The position numbers and the translations under genes were made by a program. A stretch of 47,069 nucleotides of DNA from Bacteroidetes bacterium HGW-Bacteroidetes-3 (GTDB lineage: Bacteria; Bacteroidota; Bacteroidia; Flavobacteriales; Flavobacteriaceae). Below are positions 1 to 8,145 of this stretch, in pieces. Below the pieces are notes generated by a model. The model had not been told where the DNA came from. It searched no databases and saw nothing but the letters and a program-made list of their open reading frames with translations. Location: positions 1-47,069 of the forward strand of contig PHDE01000006.1 in assembly GCA_002842505.1 (NCBI GenBank), in the 5' to 3' direction. Each line of letters opens with the position of its first letter. The stretch's first letter is position 1.

Positions 1-94
1 CTCACGATAGACACCCTTGCTCTTGGCTAACGATTCCCATTGGCAGGCTCGTTCGGGATTTGCACCCTATAGATATATGGTATGCGTAGCGCAC
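1..94 (-). mobile_element. Group II intron, class C-like, 5' end of domain I (partial)
   Basis: Read on the minus strand, the segment begins GTGCGCTACGCATACC, which fits the conserved GUGYG 5' end of group II introns. It continues with blocks I recognise from bacterial class C introns: CTATAGGGTGCAAATCCCGA, then GTTAGCC and GCAAGGGTGTC. It runs off the left edge, so neither the intron-encoded reverse transcriptase nor domain V is visible. Its position fits the class too: class C introns insert just downstream of rho-independent terminators in the transcribed direction, and this one starts 8 nt past the G+C part of the ettA terminator stem. The assignment rests on remembered consensus and was not folded. 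Whether it is a full element or a remnant cannot be told. Confidence 0.68.
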
Positions 95-135
95 AATAAA
101 AAGGCTACTGAATTTATTTTCAGTAGCCTTTTTTT
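95..135 (-). terminator. Rho-independent terminator of ettA (bidirectional hairpin)
   Basis: Arms AAAAGGCTACTGA (99-111) and TCAGTAGCCTTTT (120-132) pair perfectly around an 8-nt loop, with T-runs on both strands. It lies 18 nt past the ettA stop codon. The intron-like element begins directly after its minus-strand T-run. Confidence 0.85.
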
Positions 136-152
136 ATTTTATGAAGTATCTT

Positions 153-1844
153 TTATCTTATCAGTTTTTTAAATTTGATTCTTTTTGGCGTTAAATCGCC
201 ACCCAATCTTTTTTTCTTATTTTCTTCATAATCAGTAAAAGAGCCTTCAAAGAAATAAACTTCAGAATTTCCCTCGAAAGCCAAAATATGTGTACAAATT
301 CGGTCTAAAAACCAACGGTCGTGACTGATAATTACTGCGCAGCCCGCAAAATTTTCCAAACCTTCTTCTAAAGCGCGTAGCGTATTGATGTCTAAATCGT
401 TTGTTGGCTCATCTAACAACAACACGTTTCCTTCTTCACGCAAAGTCATCGCCAAATGCAACCTGTTTCTTTCACCGCCCGAAAGTGTGCTTACTTTTTT
501 ATTCTGGTCACTTCCCGAAAAATTAAATCTGCTTAAATAAGCGCGAGAATTTACCTGTCGGCCGCCCATTAAAACCAATTCCTGTTCATCGGCAAAATTT
601 TGCCAAATCGTTTTTTCAGGATCAATGTTGGAATGACTTTGGTCAACATAGGCTATTTTGGCAGTTTCACCCACAATAAACTCGCCTTTATCAGGCTTTT
701 CCTCCCCCATAATCATTTTGAAAATGGTGGTTTTACCGGCACCATTCGGACCAATAACACCAACTATTCCAGCTTGGGGAAGCTTAAAATTTAAATTTTC
801 ATACAATAATTTATCACCAAACGCTTTTGAAACGCCAATCGCATCAATAACATTTGTCCCTAAACGCGGACCGTTAGGAATATAAATTTCCAATTTTTCA
901 TCCAATTGATTTTGATCCTGGCTCATTAACTTGTCGTAATTCGACAAACGCGCTTTTGATTTTGCGTGACGGCCTTTTGGCGCCATTCTCACCCATTCCA
1001 ACTCCCGTTCCAGCGTTTTTTGGTGTTTGGATGCTTGTTTGGATTCTTGCGCTAATTTTTTCGATTTTTGCTCTAACCAAGTAGAGTAATTTCCTTTCCA
1101 AGGAATTCCTTCACCCCTGTCCAGTTCCAAAATCCAACCTGCCACGTTATCTAGAAAATATCGATCGTGCGTTACGGCAATAACAGTTCCTTTATATTGC
1201 TGCAAATGATTTTCTAACCAATGCACAGATTCCGCATCTAAATGGTTGGTAGGCTCATCCAACAATAAAATATCAGGTTCCTGCAACAGCAATCGGCACA
1301 AAGCCACCCTTCTGCGTTCACCTCCTGAAAGATTTTTAATTGGCGTGTCTCCGTCTGGCGTTCTTAAGGCATCCATCGCAATTTCTAGCTTTGTGTCCAA
1401 TTCCCAAGCATTTGATGCGTCAATTTTATCTTGAAGCACCGCTTGTTGCGCCATTAATTTATCCATTTTGTCGGCATCGGAATACACTTCTTCCAAGCCG
1501 AACAGTTCATTTATTTTGTTGTATTCTTCTAAAATGGCAACGGTTTCGGCAACGCCTTCTTTTACCACATCCAATACCGTTTTGGTATCATCCAATTGCG
1601 GTTCCTGTGATAGAAATCCGACCGAATATCCCGGTGCAAAAACCACATCACCCTGATAATTTTTTTCAATTCCGGCAATAATTCTAAGCAAAGTAGATTT
1701 ACCCGAACCGTTTAAACCTAAAATCCCAATCTTAGCTCCGTAAAAGAAACTTAAATAAATATTTTTTAAAACCGGTTTGTTTGCTCCTTGGTAAGTTTTT
1801 GTTAAACCTGCCATTGAAAAAATCACCTTATTATCGTCTGCCAT
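153..1844 (-). CDS. ettA: Energy-dependent translational throttle protein EttA (ABC-F ATPase)
   Basis: This is a cytosolic ABC-F protein with two nucleotide-binding domains and no membrane segments. EttA binds the ribosomal E site and gates entry into the elongation cycle according to the ATP/ADP ratio. Walker A motifs are GLNGSGKST (about residues 43-51) and GPNGAGKTT (about 365). The signatures are LSGGERRR and LSGGERNR, and the Walker B/ABC-F motifs are DEPTNHLD and DEPTNDLD. The charged linker between the domains (about 250-320) is present. At 563 residues it matches the family (about 555). The C-terminal GGDLTPKRIKFKK tail is EttA-like and separates it from Uup or antibiotic-resistance ABC-F proteins. 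It is apparently monocistronic, with its own terminator. Confidence 0.93.
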   Translation of the reverse strand: MADDNKVIFSMAGLTKTYQGANKPVLKNIYLSFFYGAKIGILGLNGSGKSTLLRIIAGIEKNYQGDVVFAPGYSVGFLSQEPQLDDTKTVLDVVKEGVAETVAILEEYNKINELFGLEEVYSDADKMDKLMAQQAVLQDKIDASNAWELDTKLEIAMDALRTPDGDTPIKNLSGGERRRVALCRLLLQEPDILLLDEPTNHLDAESVHWLENHLQQYKGTVIAVTHDRYFLDNVAGWILELDRGEGIPWKGNYSTWLEQKSKKLAQESKQASKHQKTLERELEWVRMAPKGRHAKSKARLSNYDKLMSQDQNQLDEKLEIYIPNGPRLGTNVIDAIGVSKAFGDKLLYENLNFKLPQAGIVGVIGPNGAGKTTIFKMIMGEEKPDKGEFIVGETAKIAYVDQSHSNIDPEKTIWQNFADEQELVLMGGRQVNSRAYLSRFNFSGSDQNKKVSTLSGGERNRLHLAMTLREEGNVLLLDEPTNDLDINTLRALEEGLENFAGCAVIISHDRWFLDRICTHILAFEGNSEVYFFEGSFTDYEENKKKRLGGDLTPKRIKFKKLIR

Positions 1845-1878
1845 TTTTTGAGTTGTTTGTTATGTTGTTTTGCTTTTT

Positions 1879-1899
1879 GTTTCAAGTTTCAAGTTTCAA
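1879..1899. repeat. Tandem heptamer GTTTCAA x3
   Basis: Three perfect head-to-tail copies of GTTTCAA lie just upstream of ettA. Related heptamer arrays occur at 30457-30491 (GTTTTAA) and 39287-39328 (CTTTCAG-like). Confidence 0.9.
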
Positions 1900-1950
1900 G
1901 TTTTTCTTAAATATATATTTTTTTTAAAAACTTTTTCCGTATAAATAATA

Positions 1951-1977
1951 GTTCCCCCCTTCGGGGGTTAGGGGGCT
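1951..1977. repeat. G/C-run palindromic repeat, copy 1
   Basis: The sequence CCCCCCTTCGGGGGTTAGGGGGCT forms a short C5/G5 hairpin and is strikingly G+C-rich for this genome. A near-identical copy lies at 13213-13238, inside a coding region. This copy abuts the stop codon of the 58-residue membrane protein and could act as its transcript end. From memory, such elements are common in flavobacterial genomes; copy number here was not measured. Confidence 0.75.
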
Positions 1978-2154
1978 TTAAACCCTTCCTTTCAATGCGT
2001 TAAACACCCAGGCGATGGCGAAAAATCCAACTCCTACGGAAGCAAATCCCCAGCCGGCTATGTCATTATATCGAAAAGCTCCAAGCGCGATAAGTCCAAC
2101 GCCAACTACAAGCATAATAAATGTTGCCCAAGCCAATACCGTATTTTTATTCAT
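1978..2154 (-). CDS. Small conserved flavobacterial membrane protein (CAL67264-like)
   Basis: This 58-residue ORF is too short for the ORF track. It begins MNKNTVLAWATFIM and ends FNALKGRV. Two hydrophobic segments (about residues 6-25 and 36-52) flank the polar turn RYNDIAGWG, so it should be a two-pass inner-membrane hairpin. I recognise it as resembling the small flavobacterial family named after CAL67264; the function is unknown. The reading frame is clean from an ATG at 2154 to a TAA at 1978, and the high share of Gly and hydrophobic residues is unlike a random ORF. A dispersed repeat begins directly after its stop codon. Confidence 0.8.
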   Translation of the reverse strand: MNKNTVLAWATFIMLVVGVGLIALGAFRYNDIAGWGFASVGVGFFAIAWVFNALKGRV

Positions 2155-2232
2155 TTTATATGGTTATTTGTTAAATTGAATTTCTAAAAAATAAATTGCA
2201 GTTTGCAAATATCGTAATTTTCAGCTACAAAA

Positions 2233-2264
2233 ATACAAAAAAACGCACTCTTTAGGAGTGCGTT
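2233..2264 (-). terminator. Rho-independent terminator downstream of aceA
   Basis: Arms AACGCACTC (2242-2250) and GAGTGCGTT (2256-2264) form a 9-bp stem with a 5-nt loop. On the minus strand the stem is followed by a T-run. It lies about 240 nt beyond the aceA stop codon, with no gene in between. Confidence 0.75.
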
Positions 2265-2363
2265 AAATTAAAATAAAAGTAAAAATTAGCTATTATAAAA
2301 CTGGGCTGACTCAGTTTTTTTTTATTTAAATTATTTGAACTTAATTCTATTTACAATGGCATT

Positions 2364-2452
2364 TGCGTTAGGGATTGAAGAGGAAATCCTTTTTTGAGGC
2401 TTTTTGCCGAGAAAAAGATTGCAACGAAAAGCCCGACCCAAAGGGAACGCCC
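2364..2452. repeat. Probable dispersed flavobacterial intergenic element
   Basis: On the minus strand it reads GGGCGTTCCC..., GGGTCGGGCTTTTCG... and ends ATCCCTAACGC. I recall closely similar elements scattered through Flavobacterium-type genomes. Only one copy is in this window, so the repeat status rests on recall. Confidence 0.5.
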
Positions 2453-2501
2453 AGAAAAACTATACATAAATTCCCGTTTTTATTAGAATTAGACCTATTA
2501 T

Positions 2502-4133
2502 TTATACAACCTTTCTTAATTTTTCTTCAACTTTATTGTTTTTAGAAATAACTTCAAATTGATTGGAGGTGTTATTTTCGCCTCCTGCTTTTAAAGCTTT
2601 CTCGCCTGCAAAAAATGTTTTATGATCATCACCAAGATTTGATCCCGCCATTCTTTGATGTTTTACACAAGCAACACCTTTACGAATTTCCTGTCTCTGA
2701 ACACCTTTTACATAAGCCAACATCCCTTCTTCTCCAAAATAGCCTTCAGTTAAATTATTCATATCAAGTGCTGTTGTATGATAAGTTGGTAACGTAATTA
2801 AGTGATGAAAAATGCCTGCATATTTTGCGCCATCGATTTGGAACGTTCTAATTTTCTCATCTGCACGATCGCACAATTGTGAATCATCATATTGTTCATC
2901 CATTAAATTATTTCTATCATAGTCTGTCATATTTTCACCTTCCGAAAGCATTTCTTCATATACCTGATTGCGGAAATTTAATGTCCAATTAAAAGATGGT
3001 GAATTATTGTAAACCAATTTAGCATTTGGCACAACTTCTTTAATTCTGTTTACCATATTTGCGATTTGTTTCACATTTGGTGTTGGAGTTTCAATCCAAA
3101 GTAAATCTGCTCCATTTTGAAGACTGGTAACACAATCTAACACAACTCTATCTATATTAGAGCCATCTTTAAATTTATACAATCCATTTGGCAATCTTAC
3201 AGGACGCACTAATTTACCATCTCTTTTAAGAAACACATCATCTTCTTCAGCATCATTTATATCAATTTCTTCCGCTTCTATAAAGGCTAAATATTGAGAA
3301 GCTAAATCTCCTGGTTCATTGCTAACCGGTAATTTCTGCGTTAAACTGGCGCCTTCAGAATCTGTTCTTGCAACAATAATTCCATCATCCACGCCCAATT
3401 CTAAAAACGCATACCGAATAGCATTCAGTTTGGCAATAAAATCTTCATGAGGCACCGTAACTTTTCCATCTTGATGACCACATTGTTTGGCATCAGAAAC
3501 TTGATTTTCAATTTGAATCGCACAAGCGCCAGCTTCAATCATTTTCTTTGTTAACAAATAAGTAGCTTCTTCATTCCCAAAACCAGCATCAATATCAGCA
3601 ATAATAGGAACTATATGTGTTTCAAAATTATCAATTTGATCTTGTACATCTTCCCCTTTTTCAAGTCTTCTAAACAAATCATTTAACTCAATAGCATCTG
3701 CTTGACGCAAAAAATCATAAATTTCTTTAATTAAGGCCGGAACAGAAGTTTTTTCGTGCATCGATTGATCTGGCAATGGTCCAAATTCTGAGCGCAGTGC
3801 TGCCACCATCCAACCAGACAGGTATAAATATCTTTTACTTGTTGTTTTATGGTGCTTTTTAACAGCAATCATATTTTGTTGCGCAACAAAACCGTGCCAA
3901 CAACCTAATGATTGTGTGTAATTTGAAACATCTGCATCATATTCTGCCATATCTTTTCTCATAATGGCAGCTGTATATTTTGCGATATCTAAACCTGTTT
4001 TAAAACGATTTTGCGCAACCATTCTAGCTGCAGTTTCAGGATTTATTGCATTCCAAGTATTTCCATACTTGGTTTTAAGATCTCTTACAGTTTGTAAAGC
4101 AGAACTATAATTACTTTGTGCTAAATTTTTCAT
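2502..4133 (-). CDS. aceA: Isocitrate lyase
   Basis: It cleaves isocitrate to glyoxylate and succinate, the first committed step of the glyoxylate shunt, in the cytosol. The catalytic loop is KQCGHQDGK with the active-site Cys at about residue 218. This is the KQCGH variant seen in the longer bacterial and eukaryote-like ICL forms, in place of KKCGH. The Mg-binding region IIADIDAGFG (about 177-186) and VPHEDF follow. At 543 residues it is of the long form. It sits 76 nt downstream of malate synthase in the same direction, so aceB-aceA is a likely operon driven from the divergent promoter at 5.83 kb. Confidence 0.95.
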   Translation of the reverse strand: MKNLAQSNYSSALQTVRDLKTKYGNTWNAINPETAARMVAQNRFKTGLDIAKYTAAIMRKDMAEYDADVSNYTQSLGCWHGFVAQQNMIAVKKHHKTTSKRYLYLSGWMVAALRSEFGPLPDQSMHEKTSVPALIKEIYDFLRQADAIELNDLFRRLEKGEDVQDQIDNFETHIVPIIADIDAGFGNEEATYLLTKKMIEAGACAIQIENQVSDAKQCGHQDGKVTVPHEDFIAKLNAIRYAFLELGVDDGIIVARTDSEGASLTQKLPVSNEPGDLASQYLAFIEAEEIDINDAEEDDVFLKRDGKLVRPVRLPNGLYKFKDGSNIDRVVLDCVTSLQNGADLLWIETPTPNVKQIANMVNRIKEVVPNAKLVYNNSPSFNWTLNFRNQVYEEMLSEGENMTDYDRNNLMDEQYDDSQLCDRADEKIRTFQIDGAKYAGIFHHLITLPTYHTTALDMNNLTEGYFGEEGMLAYVKGVQRQEIRKGVACVKHQRMAGSNLGDDHKTFFAGEKALKAGGENNTSNQFEVISKNNKVEEKLRKVV

Positions 4134-4209
4134 AATTTTGTCTTGTATTTAATTTTTATGGTTATTTATATGAATCACCCTTTAATTTCGCGGTTTTTGG
4201 GTGGTTTTT

Positions 4210-5808
4210 TTATAGGTATTTATAAGCTTTTAAGGTTAAGAATTCTTCAAATTTTTCTGAAATGACCAGTGAATCAAATAATTCGATGGCCAAGTTAAAT
4301 TTTCCGTTTTTGAAGGCATCTTCCCCAACCAACGCTGTAATTTGATGAATTTCAGACTCCAACAATTCAATATATAGTTCAACGGTAAATTTTCTTCCGT
4401 CTGCCAATTCACAATTATTATGAAGCCATTGCCACAATTGCGTTCTCGAAATTTCGGCTGTTGCAGCGTCTTCCATTAAATTGTACAACGCTGCAGCGCC
4501 ATTTCCCGACAGCCAGGATTCCAGATATAAAATGCCAACATTGATATTTTTACGAATTCCGTCTTCGGTAATCGTTCCTTTTGGCTGCTCCAACAATTGG
4601 GATTCCGTAATCTTTAAATCATCTCTTTTTTTATCAATTTGATTGGGCGCTGGCATAAATTGGTTAAAAACTTCTAAAGCTACAGGTACCAATCCCGGAT
4701 GCGCTACCCAAGTGCCATCGTGACCATTTTTTGCTTCTCGCTCTTTATCGGCTCTCACTTTTTCGTAAGCGATGCTGTTGGCCTCATCATCATTTTTTAC
4801 AGGAATTTGCGCCGCCATTCCGCCCATTGCGTGAACATTTCGCTTGTGGCAACGCTGAATCACCAGCAAGGAATAAGCTTCCATAAAAGGTGAAGCCATA
4901 GTTACCTGACTTCTATCTGGCACAACAAAACCTTTATGGTTCCTAAATTTTTTGATATAGGAAAAAATATAGTCCCATCGTCCGCAATTCAATCCAGCTA
5001 TATGGTCTTTCAATTCATAAATAATTTCATCAATTTGAAAACTTGCGGTGATGGTTTCAATTAAAACAGTTGCTTTGATAGTTGCTTGTTTTATGCCGAA
5101 GTATTCTTGAGAAAACACAAAAACTTCATTCCACCAGCGGGCTTCCAAATAATGCTCCAATTTTGGCAAATAGAAATATGGACCCGATTCATTTGTCAAC
5201 AATTGTTTGGCATTGTGAAAAAAGTAGAGGCCAAAATCGACCAAAGAACCCGACATTTGTTCTTCATTCATCAACAAATGTTTTTCATTCAAATGCAATC
5301 CTCTTGGCCTCACCAAAAGTGTTGCAACGGTTTCATTTAATTTATATTCCTTTCCGTTTTCATTTGAAAAAGAAATGGTTTTTTTGATGGCATCTCGCAA
5401 ATTTTGTTGTCCTTCCATTAAATTGCTCCAAGTTGGAGAATTGCTGTCTTCAAAATCGGCCATAAAAACTTTTGCGCCAGAATTTAATGCGTTGATAATC
5501 ATTTTCCTGTCCACCGGACCCGTAATTTCAACCCTTCTGTCCAACAAATCCTTTGGCAATGGCGCGGCAGTCCAATCGCCTTCTCTAATGTCAACAGTTT
5601 CCCTTGGGAATTCGGGAAAATTCCCTTTGTCAAAATACGCTTGTTGCGCAATCCTTCTTTCCAACAATTCCAAACGCTCACTGTTGAATTTTTCGTGCAG
5701 CTGCACTAAAAAATCCATCGCTTCATTTGTTAAAATATCCTCATAAGAATTTTTAACATCTTCTGAAAATGATACTGGGTGAATTGTTGTTTCATTAAAT
5801 TTTTTCAT
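4210..5808 (-). CDS. aceB: Malate synthase A
   Basis: It condenses glyoxylate with acetyl-CoA to malate, completing the glyoxylate shunt. Characteristic blocks are ITGPVDRKMIINALNSGA, FMADFEDSNSPTW, RPRGLHLNEKH, GMAAQIP and VAHPGLVPVA. With the start chosen here it has 532 residues, matching the MSA family; malate synthase G is about 720. The ORF track opens at a TTG at 5832, but the ATG at 5808 (MKKFNETT) is preferred: the promoter -7 element lies at 5830-5837, so the TTG would fall inside the promoter. It is transcribed away from the RamB/ScfR-like regulator, with aceA next in line. Confidence 0.95.
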   Translation of the reverse strand: MKKFNETTIHPVSFSEDVKNSYEDILTNEAMDFLVQLHEKFNSERLELLERRIAQQAYFDKGNFPEFPRETVDIREGDWTAAPLPKDLLDRRVEITGPVDRKMIINALNSGAKVFMADFEDSNSPTWSNLMEGQQNLRDAIKKTISFSNENGKEYKLNETVATLLVRPRGLHLNEKHLLMNEEQMSGSLVDFGLYFFHNAKQLLTNESGPYFYLPKLEHYLEARWWNEVFVFSQEYFGIKQATIKATVLIETITASFQIDEIIYELKDHIAGLNCGRWDYIFSYIKKFRNHKGFVVPDRSQVTMASPFMEAYSLLVIQRCHKRNVHAMGGMAAQIPVKNDDEANSIAYEKVRADKEREAKNGHDGTWVAHPGLVPVALEVFNQFMPAPNQIDKKRDDLKITESQLLEQPKGTITEDGIRKNINVGILYLESWLSGNGAAALYNLMEDAATAEISRTQLWQWLHNNCELADGRKFTVELYIELLESEIHQITALVGEDAFKNGKFNLAIELFDSLVISEKFEEFLTLKAYKYL

Positions 5809-5829
5809 GATGGTTTTATTTTTATGGGG

Positions 5830-5873
5830 CAAACATAAAAAAAAGTTTTTTACAAAACAAGCGAACGTTCGCT
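5830..5873 (-). promoter_or_regulatory. aceB promoter with palindromic operator
   Basis: On the minus strand a -7 element TATGTTTG (5837-5830) fits the Bacteroidota consensus. A -33-like TTTTG (5857-5853) lies 15 nt upstream of it. Directly upstream sits the perfect 14-bp palindrome AGCGAACGTTCGCT (5860-5873). This is the obvious binding site for the regulator encoded next door. Its position upstream of -33 would suit an activator, but repression is possible. Confidence 0.65.
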
Positions 5874-5903
5874 AAATATTAATTTTAGATAAATTTTTAT
5901 TAT

Positions 5904-5925
5904 TTCGCTAAAAAACATACCTTTG
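5904..5925 (+). promoter_or_regulatory. Promoter of the RamB/ScfR-like regulator, with operator half-site
   Basis: The -7 element TACCTTTG (5918-5925) ends four bases before the ATG at 5930, so the mRNA would have almost no leader. TTCGCTAAA (5904-5912) repeats the right half of the palindrome and its flank (5869-5877), 35 bp away, which suggests autoregulation. Confidence 0.55.
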
Positions 5926-5929
5926 TTTT

Positions 5930-7405
5930 ATGAATATCGAAGAAGAATACATCCGTTTAATCTTTGGATTGAAATTGAAGCAAATAAGAACAGAGAAAAA
6001 TCTGTCTTTATTTGGACTTTCCAAGCTTACAAATATTTCAAAATCGTACCTAAACGAAATTGAAAAAGGCAAAAAATATCCAAAAACAGATAAAATTGCA
6101 CTTTTGTCGCAAGTGCTGGAGGTTCCTTATGACAATATGGTTTCTTTAAAACTAGACAAAAACCTAGCGCCATTAGGGGAAATATTGCAATCTAAAATTT
6201 TAAAAGAAATTCCGTTGGATTTATTTGGCATTCAGGAAGCCGATTTGATCGACATTATTTCAAACGCGCCTGCCAAGGTAAATGCGTTTATAAGTACGTT
6301 AATCAAGATTGCCCAAAACTACAACTTGTCGCGTGAAAGTTTCTTTTTGGCGGCTTTGCGTTCTTACCAGGAAGCGCACAACAATTATTTTGAAGACATT
6401 GAAATCAGTGTTGAAAAATTTGCAAAAGCCTATCAAATAAATTTAGAGGAAAAAATAAAATCGAGCGATTTAGAAGAAATATTGGTAGAAGAATTTAATT
6501 ATAAAATAGTTGAAAACGGACTTTCCTCTTACATAAACCTAACGGAATTAAGATGCGTGTTTATTCCAAAAACAAACACTTTATTGTTAAGCGACGTTAT
6601 AGACGAGTCGCAAAAAACTTTTATTTTCGCAAAAGAACTCGCTTACAATTATATGAATTTAAAGGAAAGGCTCTATACCTTTTCATGGATTAAATTTGAA
6701 ACTTTCGACCAGGTTTTAAATAATTTTATGGCATCTTATTTTGCCGGCGCGCTCATCATTCCAAAAAAAGCCATCGAAAATCAGCTGAAAACATTTTTTG
6801 AGCAAGAAAAATGGGACGGAGACAATTTCAATAAAATGATTGCCCATTTCACCGATTCGCCCGAAACTTATTACCAACGTTTGACAAACATTTTGCCAAA
6901 AGTGTTTCATTTTAAAAACTTGTTCTTTTTGCGTTTCACCAATAAAAATGGCGAAAACAGGTACAAACTTTCGAAAGAACTTCACATAACCCAGCAACAG
7001 CCGCCAACCGCCAACGAAACTCATGAGCGTTATTGCAGAAGGTGGATTTCTATTGATCTTTTAAACAGAGTTGGCAAAAATGAAATTATTTCCGACATCC
7101 AAATTTCAAATTATCCGGGAAATGAATTGAGTTATTTGGTGTTTTCAAGTGCCACTAAAGATCCATTTAAAGAAAATCACAATCGGAGCATCAGTATTGG
7201 TTTGCTAATTTCACCGCTTTTAACAAGTAAAATTAACTTTATAAACGATCCAAATATTAAATCCAAAAAAGTTGGCGTTACTTGTGAACGCTGTCCAATA
7301 ACCGATTGTGATGTTCGCGTTGTTGAAGCTATTGAACTTCAAAAAATGGCCAAAAATGAAGAAATCGCCAATTCGGTTCAACAAATCTTAAAGGATTTTT
7401 CCTAA
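5930..7405 (+). CDS. XRE-family regulator of the RamB/ScfR (short-chain fatty acyl) type
   Basis: This cytosolic DNA-binding protein is the likely regulator of the divergent glyoxylate genes. Residues about 10-65 form an XRE helix-turn-helix (KQIRTEKNLSLFGLSKLTN, then SYLNEIEKG). The middle is the IrrE-like acyl-sensing region. The C-terminus carries the Cys cluster CERCPITDCDVR (about 450-461), a hallmark of the RamB/ScfR/PrpR-type family, whose members control acetate, propionate and glyoxylate metabolism. At 491 residues it matches the family (about 470-500). The ATG at 5930 leaves the HTH intact. The last four bases overlap the end of the convergent pirin gene. The exact ligand, such as acetyl- or propionyl-CoA, is not visible from sequence. 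Confidence 0.82.
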   Translation: MNIEEEYIRLIFGLKLKQIRTEKNLSLFGLSKLTNISKSYLNEIEKGKKYPKTDKIALLSQVLEVPYDNMVSLKLDKNLAPLGEILQSKILKEIPLDLFGIQEADLIDIISNAPAKVNAFISTLIKIAQNYNLSRESFFLAALRSYQEAHNNYFEDIEISVEKFAKAYQINLEEKIKSSDLEEILVEEFNYKIVENGLSSYINLTELRCVFIPKTNTLLLSDVIDESQKTFIFAKELAYNYMNLKERLYTFSWIKFETFDQVLNNFMASYFAGALIIPKKAIENQLKTFFEQEKWDGDNFNKMIAHFTDSPETYYQRLTNILPKVFHFKNLFFLRFTNKNGENRYKLSKELHITQQQPPTANETHERYCRRWISIDLLNRVGKNEIISDIQISNYPGNELSYLVFSSATKDPFKENHNRSISIGLLISPLLTSKINFINDPNIKSKKVGVTCERCPITDCDVRVVEAIELQKMAKNEEIANSVQQILKDFS

Positions 7406-8124
7406 AACTGCATTGGAACTTCTATAAAAAGCAATTCGGAATTGCTGTTGGCTTTTATGGCTATGCTTTTGGTTTCTGAAATTCCGATGGCATCTCTTTT
7501 TCCTAAAATTTCACTGTCAATGGTGATTTCACCTTCAACAACCATCACATACAATCCGTGATTTTCCGATTTTAGTGGGTAGCTAAACTCCGAATTTTCG
7601 TCCAAATCAATTCTTGAAATCAACGCATCCTGATGAATTTTTAAGGAGCCTTCCAATTTTTCATCTAAGGAAGAAACCAAAATTTGGAGCTTGTTTTTTC
7701 TTTCTGAAGGATCAAATTTTTGTTGGTCATACCTTGGTTCCACCTCATTTTTATTTGGAAAAATCCAAATTTGAAACAAATTTATTTCTTCAATTGGCGA
7801 ATTGTTCATTTCAGAATGCTGCAAACCGCTTCCGGCGGACATCACTTGCACTTCTCCTGTTTCAATGGCAATCCATTTATTTCCCATAGAATCTTTATGT
7901 TTCAAAGCGCCTTTTAAGGGAATGGTGATAATTTCCATATTGTCATGGGGATGTGTTCCAAAGCCCATTCCACCTTGAATTACATCATCGTTTAAAACCC
8001 GTAACGCCCCAAAATTCACTTTTTCAGGATGGTAATAATTCGCAAAACTAAATGAATAATTCGCGTTTAGCCATCCGTAATTTGCTTGGCCTCTATCAGT
8101 TGATTTATATATTAATTTTTTCAT
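7402..8124 (-). CDS. Pirin family protein (bicupin, YhhW-like)
   Basis: This 240-residue bicupin has the pirin metal site: the motif THPHDNMEI (about residues 57-65) and the later SAGSGLQHSEMN (about 96-107) supply the His/His/His/Glu ligands. Bacterial pirins of this length, such as YhhW, are quercetin 2,3-dioxygenase-like or redox-sensing proteins; the substrate here is unknown. It is the last gene of a three-gene operon, 21 nt after the MarR gene. Its 3' end overlaps the convergent RamB/ScfR-like gene by 4 bp. Confidence 0.85.
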   Translation of the reverse strand: MKKLIYKSTDRGQANYGWLNANYSFSFANYYHPEKVNFGALRVLNDDVIQGGMGFGTHPHDNMEIITIPLKGALKHKDSMGNKWIAIETGEVQVMSAGSGLQHSEMNNSPIEEINLFQIWIFPNKNEVEPRYDQQKFDPSERKNKLQILVSSLDEKLEGSLKIHQDALISRIDLDENSEFSYPLKSENHGLYVMVVEGEITIDSEILGKRDAIGISETKSIAIKANSNSELLFIEVPMQF

Positions 8125-8145
8125 TTTGTTTTTATATTCATCTGT

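Larger units (their letters stand above)
2155..2501. other. Intergenic stretch between aceA and the small membrane protein
   Basis: No convincing ORF is present. It holds a strong minus-strand terminator hairpin (2242-2264), a weaker hairpin AAACTG...CAGTTT followed by nine Ts (2298-2323) and a probable dispersed repeat (2364-2452). Confidence 0.6.

Noticed and set aside
1-94. tRNA T-arm-like GTTCGGGATTTGCACC as part of a tRNA gene
   Set aside because: No acceptor stem, anticodon loop or D-arm pairs around it; the match to group II intron domain I is better.
2298-2323. Plus-strand hairpin AAACTG...CAGTTT followed by nine Ts
   Set aside because: It looks like a plus-strand terminator, but no plus-strand gene precedes it. 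The stem is only 6 bp, so it was not listed as a feature.
5375-5746. 123-residue plus-strand ORF inside aceB
   Set aside because: It is fully antisense to malate synthase, has low-complexity Ser/Phe composition and no recognisable motif; a shadow frame.
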